Shown: one piece after another, positions 45,854 through 56,033 of the stretch
Numbering within the stretch: the stretch's first letter is position 1
Layout of the letters: every line of letters starts with the position of its first letter
From: Methanocaldococcus lauensis
Lineage (GTDB): Archaea > AGJL01 > Methanococci > Methanococcales > Methanocaldococcaceae
Assembly: GCA_902827205.1 (NCBI GenBank)
Contig: LR792634.1
Location: 1,240,001 to 1,304,000 of the forward strand
Reading direction: 5' to 3'
DNA: 64,000 bases
Translations under genes and position numbers: made by a program
The notes under the pieces: generated by a model
Told to the model about the DNA's origin: nothing
What the model saw: the letters and a program-made list of their open reading frames with translations, nothing else
The model's database searches: none

Positions 45854-47878
45854 TTAAATTTTCTCAATTTTTACAGCACATACTTTAAACTCTGGAATCT
45901 TACAGTTTGGATCAAGGGCTGGATTGGTTAATTTATTTACAGGAGTTTCTGCAAAATGGAATGGCATAAATACAACTCCCTTTTTAATATCTTCAGTTAT
46001 TCTTGCTTTTACTATAACTTCACCTCTTCTTGATGACACCTTAACTAAATCATTATTTTTAATGCCTAATTTTTTAGCATCTTCTGAATTTATTTCAATA
46101 AATCCTTCATTTATCTCATTTGTTATATGCTCACATTTCCTTGTCATTGTTCCTGTATGGAAATGGAATATTATTCTTCCAGTTGTTAAAATAAATGGAT
46201 ATTCTTTATCTGGCAACTCTGCTGGTTCTTTGTATTCTACTGGGAATATATTTCCTAAACCATCTGGAGTTAAAAATTTTTCAGTATGTAATATTGGAGT
46301 TCCTTTATGATTATCATCTGGACATGGCCACTGTATTCCATCTACTCCCAATCTCTCATAAGTGATTCCTGCATATTGTGGAGTTACTTTTCTAATCTCC
46401 TCAAATACATCTCTTGGAGAATTGTAATTAAACAACTCTTTATATCCCATTTTTTCAGCAAGTTTTTTTATTATTATCCAATCCTCCAAAGCCTCCCCTG
46501 GTGGATTTACAGCCTTATTAATTTTTTGGACTCTTCTCTCTGTATTTGTGAATGTCCCATCTTTCTCCGCCCAGCATGCCGCTGGAAGAACTACATCAGC
46601 AAGTTGAGCAGTTTCAGTTAAGAATATATCCTGAACTATTAGGAAATCAAGAGATTTTAAAGCATTTTCTACATGATTTATATCTGGGTCAGAGACCATA
46701 GGATTTTCTCCCATTATATAAAGACAGTTTATTTCTTTTCCAGATTTTTCAATCATTTCTGTTAGGGTTAAACCAATTTCATTATTTAACTCAACTTCCC
46801 ACAGATCTTCAAATTTTTCATAAGCAATATTTACTTTTTGATAACCTGGGAATACATCAGGTAAAGCCCCTAAATCGCAAGCTCCTTGAACATTGTTTTG
46901 CCCTCTTAGTGGATTAACTCCTGTTCCTCTCTTTCCTATATTCCCTGTTATCATTGCCAAGTTACATAATGCTTTAACAGCATCAACACCATGTGTAAAT
47001 TGTGTAACTCCCATACAGTAAAGTATTGAAGATCTCTCAGCACTTCCATACATCTGCCCTGCTTTTATAATTAATTCAGGAGAAATATTACATATTTTTG
47101 AAACATACTCTGGGGTGTATTTTTCTACAACTTTTTTTAACTCCTCAAATCCTTTTGTTCTATTTTTTATAAATTCCTCATCTATTAACCCCTCTTTAAT
47201 TATAACATTCATTAAGCCATTTATAAGTGCTACATTTGTTCCCGGATTTATTTGAAGGAACAAATCAGCATTTTTTGCAGTTATCGTTTTTCTTGGATCA
47301 ACTACTATTATCTTAGCTCCTTTTTCTTTTGCTCTAACAACTTTTCTTGCAATTAATGGGTGTTGTTCAAAGGTGTTAGAACCAATTATTAATATACAGT
47401 TGGCATCTTCAATATCTTCAATTGAATTAGTCATGGCACCAGACCCAAAGGCTTCCCCCAAACCTTTAACAGTTGCTGAGTGTCAAAGCCTTGCACAGTG
47501 ATCTATGTTGTTAGTTTTTAAAACAGTTCTTGCAAACTTTTGGAAAACATAGTTGTCTTCATTTGTGCATCTTGCAGATGCGATAAAACCAATCTCATCT
47601 GAAGAATATTCCTTTAACTTACTTGCAATGAAATCTAAAACTTCTTTCCAAGTAGCTTTAATAAATTCTCCATTCTTCTTAATTAATGGTTTTTTTAATC
47701 TATCTTTGCTATGTATAAATTCATAGCAGTAATTTCCTTTAATGCAGGTTTTCCCCTCATTTATAGGATGTCTTTTGAATGGATAAGTTCCTACAACTTT
47801 ATTATTCTTAACAATTAAATCAATTCCACAACCTATTCCACAATATGGACAAATTGTATGAACAATATTTAATTCCAC
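45854..47878 (-). CDS. fdhA: Formate dehydrogenase alpha subunit, selenocysteine-containing
   Basis: Oxidises formate to CO2 at a bis-molybdopterin site. 674 residues when the TGA at 47483-47485 (codon 132) is read as selenocysteine: HCARL-Sec-HSATV matches the active-site loop of FdhA. N-terminal 4Fe-4S site [10 protein letters not shown]...GKTCIKGN; later [28 protein letters not shown], and the molybdopterin C-domain [26 protein letters not shown]. Conventional gene callers will split it. GGTGATAGTT sets the GTG at 47878. No fdhB is adjacent. The SECIS hairpin lies 53 bases upstream in the 5' leader. Confidence 0.96.
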
Positions 47879-47930
47879 AACTATCACCAACTTTCTATTT
47901 TTGTAATTGGGAAGCCTTTGGGTCTTTTTT

Positions 47931-47972
47931 CGCCACCTGCTCCCAAAGAGGGTTCGCAGAGTGGCAGGTGCC
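47931..47972 (-). promoter_or_regulatory. SECIS element in the 5' leader of fdhA
   Basis: On the minus strand a GC-rich hairpin: lower stem CACCTGC (47964-47970) with GCAGGTG (47934-47940), an internal loop with GAA at 47953-47955 on one side and A at 47941 on the other, and a short CCC/GGG helix closing a CTCTTT-type loop. The GAA...A loop next to a three-pair C-G helix is the archaeal SECIS signature, which binds the SECIS-reading machinery. M. jannaschii fdhA is the known case of a 5' placement. Confidence 0.85.
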
Positions 47973-48062
47973 TTAGTATTAAAAAAGAATATTTGTTTTT
48001 ATATCAAAATAATATTCAGCCATGTTCTCCCATTTTATTAAGTTTTATTTTAATTTTTCTAT

Positions 48063-49226
48063 TTAAAACAAATCCTTTAAAATCCTAAAACCTAAATCAA
48101 AACTTAAAGATTTAAAAATTTTCATAATCAAAGGAGTTTGTATGTCCATATCTCCATAATTATTGATGTAATCTATTAAATCACTTTTTGCTAATTTTTC
48201 TATAATTTTGTCTAATGTGTCATTTTCTAACTTTAAAAAAACATTTCTAAGAAGTAATCCTCTTTTTATTTCTTTTCCAAAACTTTCTTTCCACAGTTCG
48301 TCATAAAGCTCTAACCCCTCAATCTCTCCATTTAAATACTTAGTTATTACTTCTCCAGCAATTTTTCCTCCAATTGCTCCAAAACATAACCCTCCCCCAC
48401 TCAAAGGTTTTATATGGCATGCGGCATCTCCAACTAACAAAACATTGTCATTAACTGTTTTATCTAAATAACCAATTGGTAAAGAACCAGTAGAAAATTC
48501 AGTTACTGTAGCTTTCTCCAACATCTCTCTTGCAACTTCATTTTCATTTATAAATTTTAAAAGTTTGTTGTAGCAGTTTCCTTTATCTACTAACCCAACT
48601 CTAACTCTATCATCTCCCATAGGTATTATCCAGGCAAAAAAATTTTTTGAATACTTTTTATCCAAAAAAACATAGACAAAATCATCATCACAATTAGCAT
48701 TAACCATCTCAAACTGACAACTTGACAAAATCTCCCTTTTTTTATTATTAACCAAACCTAACTTTTTTCCTGTTATACTTTTAGAGCCATCAGATCCAAC
48801 TATAACTTTTGGATACAATTTAATTTCCTCTCCTAAGTGATTTATTTTGACATAATAACTATTTTTACACTTTTCAATCTCACCATAAGCTTTTAATAAA
48901 AAATCACATTTTTTTGACGCTCTTATAGCAATATCTTTGTCCATAACTTTTCTCTCAAAAACATAGGCTCTAATCTCTTCATTTCCTATTTTTATCATAT
49001 TATTTTTTGAATAAACACAAGCCCCTCTTACTTTATTAACGCAACCTTTTGGATTTCCCAATTCCTTAACTCCTCTTTTGCTTATCAAACCTGCACACTG
49101 CAGAGGAACTCCTATACTTTGATGCTCCTCAACAATAAGAACTTTATAGTTTTTTATGTTTTCTCCTGTTATACAGCCAATTGGACCTCCACCAATAACA
49201 ACAACATCGTAATCTTCTTTATACAA
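48063..49226 (-). CDS. Geranylgeranyl reductase-family FAD protein
   Basis: 387 residues. FAD-binding VVVIGGGPIGCITGENI at the start, GSDGSKSITGKKLG in the middle, and VGDAACHIKPLSGGGLCFGAIGGK near 280, the digeranylgeranylglycerophospholipid reductase pattern. Such enzymes saturate the isoprenoid chains of archaeal lipids; others work on menaquinone or substrates not yet known. The frame is open to 49289, but GGTGATAAA favours the TTG at 49226, giving the usual N-terminus. Divergent from the antiporter gene. Confidence 0.82.
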   Translation of the reverse strand: MYKEDYDVVVIGGGPIGCITGENIKNYKVLIVEEHQSIGVPLQCAGLISKRGVKELGNPKGCVNKVRGACVYSKNNMIKIGNEEIRAYVFERKVMDKDIAIRASKKCDFLLKAYGEIEKCKNSYYVKINHLGEEIKLYPKVIVGSDGSKSITGKKLGLVNNKKREILSSCQFEMVNANCDDDFVYVFLDKKYSKNFFAWIIPMGDDRVRVGLVDKGNCYNKLLKFINENEVAREMLEKATVTEFSTGSLPIGYLDKTVNDNVLLVGDAACHIKPLSGGGLCFGAIGGKIAGEVITKYLNGEIEGLELYDELWKESFGKEIKRGLLLRNVFLKLENDTLDKIIEKLAKSDLIDYINNYGDMDIQTPLIMKIFKSLSFDLGFRILKDLF

Positions 49227-49320
49227 ATTTATCACCAGCATAGAAAGATTTATATTATAGTTAAATTTAGTTCTAATAGTAAAATCCAAGATTACCTAAA
49301 ATTATTTAAATGGTGAAATT

Positions 49321-50595
49321 ATGGATATTGCTCTATTTCTTGGATATATGTCAGTTCTTTTTGCTGGGGGTTCTATAATAGCAAAAATTGCTAAAAAGAT
49401 AGGAATTCCAGATATTCCTCTATTGTTAATATTTGGACTTATTTTATCAGCTTTAAATGTTATTCCAAAGAATATTGTTGCAAGTTCTTTTGACTTTATA
49501 GGAAACTTTGGGTTAATAATTTTATTGTTTATAGGTTCTTTTGAAATGGAATGGAATGTTATGAAGAAAGTATTAGATGTTATTTTAAAACTTGATATAT
49601 TAGCGTTATTAATTGTCTGGATTTTATCTGGAATAGTATTTAACTTTGTCTTCCATCTTCCAATTTTATCATTAATTGGTTTGTTGTTTGGTGCTATAGT
49701 CTCTGCCACTGACCCAGCCACTCTAATACCAATATTCTCCAAGATGGATATAAATCCAGAAGTAGCAATAACATTGGAAGCAGAGAGTGTCTTTAACGAC
49801 CCATTAGGAATTGTTGTAACGTTAATATGTCTATCAGCTCTTGGTTTAGCTAAATCTGAGAATCCAATTCTTGAATTTATCTCATTGGCTGTTGGAGGAA
49901 TTATATTGGGACTAATTGCTGGTAAGTTTTATGAATGTATTATATCAAAAATTAAGTTTGAAGATTATATTGCTCCATTTACATTGGGTTTGGCAATAGC
50001 ATTTTGGTATTTTGCTGAGGGAATATTTCCATCAATAACTGGCTATGAAATTAGTGGATTTATGGCTGTGGCTATAATGGGACTTTATATTGGAAATGTT
50101 ATAGCAACTAAAAAAGAACATAAAGAAGATATGAAAAGAGTCTCAATATTTTTGGATGAGTTATCAATATTCATTAGAATACTAATCTTTATATTATTAG
50201 GAGCAAGTATCTCAATGCCTTTATTAGAAAAATACGCTGTTCCAGCACTTATATGTGCGTTAGGTTCAATACTCTTAGCAAGACCAATTGGGGTTTTAAT
50301 AGCTACAGCTATTCCACCAATTAGACCACTTGCTGAAAGAATCTACATAGCCTTAGAGGGACCAAGGGGGGTTGTTCCAGCAACATTATCAGCGATGGTT
50401 TATACTGAAATTATGAAGCATCCCAATATAGTTCCAAAGAGCGTGGCAAGTTTGATGCCCCCTACAGAATTGGCTGGAACTATATTGGTGGCAACTTTTA
50501 TGACGATAATAGTTAGCGTTATATTGGAAGCTTCTTGGGCAAAACCTTTGGCAGATATATTACTTAAAAATAAATCATCTGGAAATAAATATTAA
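49321..50595 (+). CDS. Na+/H+ antiporter, CPA1/NhaP type
   Basis: 424 residues with about 12-13 membrane helices. The ion-binding Asp pairs are in FGAIVSATDPATLIPIF (about 138) and ESVFNDPLGIVVTL (about 160); LEGPRGVVPATLS matches helix 11. The protein exchanges Na+ for H+ across the membrane. GGTGAAATT precedes the ATG. Similar to MJ1521 as I recall, which has the same downstream neighbours cbiE, crcB and aglB. Confidence 0.9.
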   Translation: MDIALFLGYMSVLFAGGSIIAKIAKKIGIPDIPLLLIFGLILSALNVIPKNIVASSFDFIGNFGLIILLFIGSFEMEWNVMKKVLDVILKLDILALLIVWILSGIVFNFVFHLPILSLIGLLFGAIVSATDPATLIPIFSKMDINPEVAITLEAESVFNDPLGIVVTLICLSALGLAKSENPILEFISLAVGGIILGLIAGKFYECIISKIKFEDYIAPFTLGLAIAFWYFAEGIFPSITGYEISGFMAVAIMGLYIGNVIATKKEHKEDMKRVSIFLDELSIFIRILIFILLGASISMPLLEKYAVPALICALGSILLARPIGVLIATAIPPIRPLAERIYIALEGPRGVVPATLSAMVYTEIMKHPNIVPKSVASLMPPTELAGTILVATFMTIIVSVILEASWAKPLADILLKNKSSGNKY

Positions 50596-50660
50596 TTTAT
50601 ATTTTTAATTCATTATAAACTTAATTTTTTATAAACCAAAATTAAAATACCTGTGAAATT

Positions 50661-51293
50661 ATGATCTACATCATTGGAATAGGGCCAGGAGATAGAGAGT
50701 TTTTAACTCTAAAGGCATTAAAAATTGTTGAAAATGCTGATTTGGTTATAGGAAGTAAAAGAGCCTTAGAGTTGTTCAATATAGATAAGAATAAAAAGAT
50801 AACTCTATCAAAAAATTTAATTGAGGAATTAAAAAATATCTTAAAAGATGAAAATGTAAAAAACAAAAAAATTGCTATACTATCTACAGGAGATCCAGGC
50901 TTTAGTGGATTGCTAAAAACATTATTGAAAATTGGAGTTAGTGAAAAAGACATTGAAGTAATTCCGGGAATTTCATCAATACAAATAGCAGCTGCAAGGT
51001 TAAAAATATCATGGGAAGATTACCATATAATAACTCTTCACGGAAAAGAAGAAAACTTAAAGAACCTATTAAATTTGTTAAAAAAGAAAGAAAAAGTTAT
51101 TTTTCTACCAAATAATTTAAAAAAAGATGTAGAATATTTAATAGAAAATGGAATAGACCCAAATACTAAAATTTGGATTCTTGAAAATATAACATATCCT
51201 AATGAGAAAATTAGTTTAAAGTCATTAAAAGATATTACCAAAGAGGATTTTTCTTATTTAACAGTTTGTATATATAGGGGAGAAGATGGTTAG
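50661..51293 (+). CDS. cbiE: Cobalt-precorrin-7 (C5)-methyltransferase
   Basis: A SAM-dependent methylase of the anaerobic cobalamin route. 210 residues: MIYIIGIGPGDREFLTLKA, ILSTGDPGFSGLLK (the SAM loop GDP), EVIPGISSIQIAAARLKI and LHGKEENL. CbiE alone is found here; CbiT is usually a separate partner and is not visible. The end overlaps the start of crcB by eight bases. Confidence 0.92.
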   Translation: MIYIIGIGPGDREFLTLKALKIVENADLVIGSKRALELFNIDKNKKITLSKNLIEELKNILKDENVKNKKIAILSTGDPGFSGLLKTLLKIGVSEKDIEVIPGISSIQIAAARLKISWEDYHIITLHGKEENLKNLLNLLKKKEKVIFLPNNLKKDVEYLIENGIDPNTKIWILENITYPNEKISLKSLKDITKEDFSYLTVCIYRGEDG

Positions 51294-51660
51294 AGAGTTA
51301 TTATTAATAGGAATTGGTGGATTTTTTGGAGCGATATTTAGATTTTTAATTTCTGGGATTATCCCTACTAAATTTAATTTACCTACAGGAACATTGTTAG
51401 TTAATTTAGTAGGTAGTTTTATATTGGGTTTTTTAATGTATAGTTCTTTACTCCTTCCTATTCCTAACGAATATAAATTGTTACTTGGAACAGGTTTTTG
51501 TGGAGCATTAACTACATTTTCAACATTTTCTTATGAGACTTTTAATTTAATCTCTGAAGGTTTATTTTTAAATGCTTTAATAAACATATCAGTCAATGTC
51601 TTAGGATGTCTAATTATGGTTTATTTTGGAAGAGTTGTAGCTTTAGCTATCTTTAAATAA
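51286..51660 (+). CDS. crcB: Fluoride-specific ion channel
   Basis: 124 residues with four membrane helices of the Fluc/CrcB family: IGGFFGAIFRFLISG, GTLLVNLVGSFILGF with the conserved Asn, GTGFCGALTTFSTFS (the central break with Phe box and Thr-Ser). It exports fluoride as a dual-topology dimer. The start overlaps the end of cbiE, so its synthesis is coupled to cobalamin genes by position. A DUF190 gene follows, the common partner. Confidence 0.93.
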   Translation: MVRELLLIGIGGFFGAIFRFLISGIIPTKFNLPTGTLLVNLVGSFILGFLMYSSLLLPIPNEYKLLLGTGFCGALTTFSTFSYETFNLISEGLFLNALINISVNVLGCLIMVYFGRVVALAIFK

Positions 51661-51705
51661 TTGTTTAAATAATTAAATATTCTTAACTTAAATTAGGTGA
51701 TATTT

Positions 51706-52056
51706 GTGAGAATAAATGCAAAAATCTTAAGAATATTTCTAAAAGAAGGGGATAAATATGAAGGAAAAGTAATGTATAAATATATTGTTAGTATGCTAAA
51801 AAAAGAGGGTATTAGTGGAGCTACAGTATATAGAGGGATATACGGTTATGGTGTTAGAGGAATTAGTGACTTTGACATATTTAGATTATCAATAAATCTA
51901 CCAGTAGTCATAGAATGTGTTGATATTGAAGAAAACATAAATAAAGTTTTACCTAAGCTATATGAAATCATAAAAGAAAATGGTTTAATAGTAATAACTG
52001 ATGGATATGTTTATAAAGGTGAAAATTATGAGCAAAATGTTGGAGAAAATAAATAA
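51706..52056 (+). CDS. DUF190 (PII-like) protein
   Basis: 116 residues: ILRIFLKEGDKYEGK at the start, SGATVYRGIYGYG and PVVIECVDIEENINKVLP, a PII-like ferredoxin-fold. DUF190 proteins often sit beside CrcB. Function unproven; ligand sensing is inferred from the fold. GGTGATATTT favours the GTG at 51706. The gene overlaps the start of aglB by 29 bases. Confidence 0.88.
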   Translation: MRINAKILRIFLKEGDKYEGKVMYKYIVSMLKKEGISGATVYRGIYGYGVRGISDFDIFRLSINLPVVIECVDIEENINKVLPKLYEIIKENGLIVITDGYVYKGENYEQNVGENK

Positions 52057-54829
52057 TTTATTTAAAGAAAAAGGTTGGATAAAAATTTTATTAATTGTAT
52101 TAATGTTAATGTTTATTAGTTTTCAACTAAGGGCACAGCCAGCAGATATGAAATTTGCCCAAGATAACGAATTTTTAAAAAAGATGTTTTCTGATGAGCA
52201 TGGAAGGATGTATCTTTTAGCGTTGGATCCTTACTACTATCTAAGACTAACTGAAAATCTCTATAATCATGGACACTGTGGCGAAACAATAAAAATAATA
52301 GATGGAAAACCTATGCCCTATGACTTATATCAATATGCTCCACCAGGGCATCCTATTTCCTGGGAACCTCCAGTAATTTGTTTAACTACGCTATTTATCT
52401 ATTATATGTGGCATTCTATCGACGCAACAGTAACAATTATGAATGCCGCTTTCTGGGTTCCAGCTGTCTTAGGTATGTTGTTGGGTATTCCAATTTATTT
52501 CATAGTTAGGAGAGTTACAAACAGCAATATTGGAGGTATAGTAGGGGCTATTGCCTTAATATCCTCTCCTTCATTACTATACAAAACTTGTGCTGGCTTT
52601 GCAGACACTCCAATATTTGAAGTACTTCCAATATTATTCATAGTGTGGTTTATTCTTGAAGCAATCCATAATCAAGGAAATACAATATTATTCAATAGAG
52701 ATATAAAAAATAATTTAAAAAAACCTATTTCCTTATTCGTAATTGTTGCAATATTATTTGAATTAATTGTTGGGTTTTATCTAAATATAACTACTGGAGA
52801 GAGCATAGTCTTCGCATCAATACTATTCTACGCAGTATCCTTAGCATTTGTAATAGTTGGTTTAATAGTATCTGGAATTAAAAAATTAAAAAATGAAGAG
52901 GTAGGCTTTGAATTATTTGCTACAATGGCTTTAATATTGACAGTTGTGGCACCAAAAATGTGGGGTGCATGGTGGTATGGATTTGATGTTATAACAGCTT
53001 TCTTAATAGTTTATACAATAGCGTTGATATTATTAAAATATCAAACTACTATAAAAGAGATTATAGATATTAAAAACTTTAAAAATGTCGTTTATTTATC
53101 AATCCTCTACATAGGTGGTTCTTTTATTCTATTAACGGCAACTTATGGTTTAAATATAGCAATTTCTCCAATTACAATGCCTTTAAGTATGAGTCAAGTT
53201 CTTTCAACTTACTCATTAACAACTGGATGGCCCAATGTATATACTACAGTTGCAGAGCTTGCAAAACCAAGTTCATTTAATGAAATATTTATAAATGCTA
53301 TTGGGTCAACAACTATAGCGATTGCTGGAATTCTTGGAACTATACTGTCATTTATTTCATTAAGACAAGAAAAAATTAAAATTGATATAAAATATGCAAT
53401 TCTATTGGCAATATGGTTGGGTGTAACACTATATGCGGCAACAAAGGGTATTAGATTTGCCTCCCTGGCTACTCCTCCATTGGCTATTGGTTTAGGAATC
53501 CTTGTAGGACAGATAGATAGATTACTAAAAATGAAAAATGAAATGGCATTGTTTGGATTGGGAATCCCAGTAGGAATATTTGGATCAATAGTATTATTAA
53601 AATACATTAACAAAATTCCTGAAATCTTAGTACCAACAACTTATGTTCCAATAACTGCCTATGGATTTTTAATAGTATTAGGTTTATTGGCTATTTATAA
53701 AATTTTAGACATCTATACTTCAATAAACAATAAAAAAGATGCTATAATTAAAATATTATCAATATTACTATGTATTGGAGTGGTAATCCCTCCTCTCGCT
53801 AACGCAGTTCCATTTTCACCAGCTCCAACATTCAACAATGGATGGAAAGAGGGCTTAGATTGGATAAAAGAAACTACTTCAAAAAATTCAGTAATAACAT
53901 GTTGGTGGGATAATGGGCATATTTATACTTACGAGGCTCGAAGGATGGTAACATTTGATGGAGGTTCCCAAAATAGCCCAAGAGCTTACTGGGTCGGAAG
54001 AGCTTTCGCTACATCTAACGAAAACCTATCTATTGGAATAATTAGAATGCTTGCTACAAGTGGAGATGAAGCATTTAAAAAAGGTAGCATTTTAATGAAC
54101 TACACTCACAACAATGTTTCAAAGGTTGTAAAAATATTGAACGAAATTTTACCTGTAAATAGAAGTTATGCCTATGAAATATTAACTAAAAAGTATGGTT
54201 TAAGTGATAAAGAGGCTAAGATGGTTTTAAATGCTACTCATCCAGAGCATCCTAATCCTGATTATTTAATAACTTACAATAGAATGACTGATATTGCCCC
54301 AGTTTGGAGTATGTTTGGTTTCTGGAACTTTTCTTTACCACCAAATACACCAAATGATAAAAGAGAAAAAGGAGCTTTCTTTAAGGGAAAATCATTTGTA
54401 TTAAATAACCATAACAACACTGTAATACTTGCAAAGGTAAATCTAAATGGATATGATTATATTACCCTAATAAATGGTACAAAAATAACAACAATTATCA
54501 TTAAATATATTAATGGACAACCTCAACCTGTTGGAACATTCAAAATCCATAAATTGTATATTAAAACTCCATACGGTGTAAAAGAGTTTATAATAAATAA
54601 AGATGGACAGTTATCAGAGTTTATTAGAATAGAACCATACGGTAGAGGTTGGGCGTGGTTATCAACAAGAAACTTAGAAGATAGTATCTATGCTAAGTTA
54701 CATTTCTTAGATGGATATGGATTGAAGCATATAAAATTGGTTAAAGCAACAATAGACCCAACAAACTTTGGAGTTCAGCCAGGGTTTAAAATATATAAAG
54801 TAGATTATGGAACTGACTACCTAAAATAA
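52028..54829 (+). CDS. aglB: Oligosaccharyltransferase AglB (STT3)
   Basis: Transfers an oligosaccharide from a dolichol carrier to Asn of exported proteins. 933 residues: an N-terminal acceptor-sensing loop with ALDPYYYLRL, about 13 membrane helices, and the periplasmic-type domain with CWWDNGH, the WWDxG motif at 626-630, then soluble beta structure. GGTGAAAATT directs initiation at 52028 inside the DUF190 gene. Substrates encoded here include the S-layer-like protein at 24.4 kb. Confidence 0.96.
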   Translation: MSKMLEKINNLFKEKGWIKILLIVLMLMFISFQLRAQPADMKFAQDNEFLKKMFSDEHGRMYLLALDPYYYLRLTENLYNHGHCGETIKIIDGKPMPYDLYQYAPPGHPISWEPPVICLTTLFIYYMWHSIDATVTIMNAAFWVPAVLGMLLGIPIYFIVRRVTNSNIGGIVGAIALISSPSLLYKTCAGFADTPIFEVLPILFIVWFILEAIHNQGNTILFNRDIKNNLKKPISLFVIVAILFELIVGFYLNITTGESIVFASILFYAVSLAFVIVGLIVSGIKKLKNEEVGFELFATMALILTVVAPKMWGAWWYGFDVITAFLIVYTIALILLKYQTTIKEIIDIKNFKNVVYLSILYIGGSFILLTATYGLNIAISPITMPLSMSQVLSTYSLTTGWPNVYTTVAELAKPSSFNEIFINAIGSTTIAIAGILGTILSFISLRQEKIKIDIKYAILLAIWLGVTLYAATKGIRFASLATPPLAIGLGILVGQIDRLLKMKNEMALFGLGIPVGIFGSIVLLKYINKIPEILVPTTYVPITAYGFLIVLGLLAIYKILDIYTSINNKKDAIIKILSILLCIGVVIPPLANAVPFSPAPTFNNGWKEGLDWIKETTSKNSVITCWWDNGHIYTYEARRMVTFDGGSQNSPRAYWVGRAFATSNENLSIGIIRMLATSGDEAFKKGSILMNYTHNNVSKVVKILNEILPVNRSYAYEILTKKYGLSDKEAKMVLNATHPEHPNPDYLITYNRMTDIAPVWSMFGFWNFSLPPNTPNDKREKGAFFKGKSFVLNNHNNTVILAKVNLNGYDYITLINGTKITTIIIKYINGQPQPVGTFKIHKLYIKTPYGVKEFIINKDGQLSEFIRIEPYGRGWAWLSTRNLEDSIYAKLHFLDGYGLKHIKLVKATIDPTNFGVQPGFKIYKVDYGTDYLK

Positions 54830-54901
54830 ATCTTCTAAATTTTTTAAAATTTTATTTTAAATTTTTACTTTTTTATTTATTTAAAAAATAGAGGGGATTT
54901 T

Positions 54902-56032
54902 ATGTATATTTTGGATCCTTTTTCAGGAATTAGTGGAGACATGTTTTTATCAGCTATGATAACCTTTGTTAATAAAGAAGAACTTGTAAATACTATTAAA
55001 AAAGTTGTTGATGTAGATATTGAAATAAAAAAAGTTAAAAAATGCCATATTATTGCAAACAAAGTTAATATAACTCCAAAAGATAAAGATTATAAAATGA
55101 ACTCTTACAAAGAAATTGTTAAAGTTATTAAAGGGGCTAATATTTCAAAGGATATTAAAAATATTTCATTAGATATATTAAAAATATTATCTGAGGCGGA
55201 AAGTAAAGTTCATAATGTTAAAATTGATAATGTTCATTTCCACGAGTTAGGTAATTATGATACGGTTGCCGATATTGTTGGAGCATCCTATATTATAAAT
55301 AAATTAAAATTAAAAGATAACTGCTTTTATAGACCAATAAATGTTGGAAATGGTTTTGTAAAAACAGAACATGGTTTATTTCCAGTTCCTGCTCCAGCAA
55401 CATCTGAAATATTAAAAGGATTGAAGATATTTTTTTCAGATATTAATGAGGAATTAACTACACCTACAGGAGCGGCAATAATAAAATATCTAAATCCAAA
55501 ATTAATTGAAGATAGTTTTATAGTAAAAGAGATTTCTTATGGAGCCGGAGATAAAGATCTAAATATTCCAAATGTTTTAAGAGTATTTAAAATAGAAGAT
55601 AAAGTATTGGAGAAAATTGTATTGTTAGAAACAAATGTAGATGATGTTTCGCCAGAAATTTTAGGTTATCTATATGAAGTTTTAGAAGGGAAGGTTAAAG
55701 ATTTACACTTTATTCCCACATATATGAAAAAAAATAGACCATCTTATACAATAAGAGCTATTGTTAAAGAAGATTTAGTTAATGAGGTTTCTAAAATTAT
55801 AATGAGAGAGACAGGAACTTTGGGCATTAGAATTTATAAAATAAATAGAATAATTGCAAATAGAGAATTTAAAACAGTCAAAGTATTTGATGATGATGTC
55901 AGAATAAAAATAGGAAAAATAGATGATGAAATAATTTCTGAAAAACCAGAATATGAAGATTTAAAGAAAATTGCTAAGAAATATAATATTCCATTAAAAG
56001 ATTTATATAAGTTGATTTTAAAGGGGAATTAA
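54902..56032 (+). CDS. larC: LarC-like nickel-pincer insertion protein
   Basis: 376 residues. [20 protein letters not shown] at the start and [27 protein letters not shown] and [17 protein letters not shown] are the LarC signature. LarC completes the nickel-pincer nucleotide cofactor of lactate racemase by inserting nickel with CTP. No larB, larE or larA is in the window, so the protein may be serving a different target in methanogens. GAGGGGATTTT precedes the ATG; trm56 follows in one base. Confidence 0.88.
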   Translation: MYILDPFSGISGDMFLSAMITFVNKEELVNTIKKVVDVDIEIKKVKKCHIIANKVNITPKDKDYKMNSYKEIVKVIKGANISKDIKNISLDILKILSEAESKVHNVKIDNVHFHELGNYDTVADIVGASYIINKLKLKDNCFYRPINVGNGFVKTEHGLFPVPAPATSEILKGLKIFFSDINEELTTPTGAAIIKYLNPKLIEDSFIVKEISYGAGDKDLNIPNVLRVFKIEDKVLEKIVLLETNVDDVSPEILGYLYEVLEGKVKDLHFIPTYMKKNRPSYTIRAIVKEDLVNEVSKIIMRETGTLGIRIYKINRIIANREFKTVKVFDDDVRIKIGKIDDEIISEKPEYEDLKKIAKKYNIPLKDLYKLILKGN

Positions 56033-56033
56033 T

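Noticed and set aside
45133-46621. Plus- and minus-strand frames opposite the lipoprotein and fdhA
   Set aside because: No ribosome sites and no family; opposite strong coding regions.
47483-47485. Treating the TGA as a nonsense mutation that splits fdhA
   Set aside because: The active-site context, the SECIS hairpin and the known family make selenocysteine far more likely.
49227-49289. N-terminal extension of the reductase-like FAD protein
   Set aside because: The GGTGATAAA site directs initiation at the TTG 49226, and the FAD loop should be near the N-terminus.
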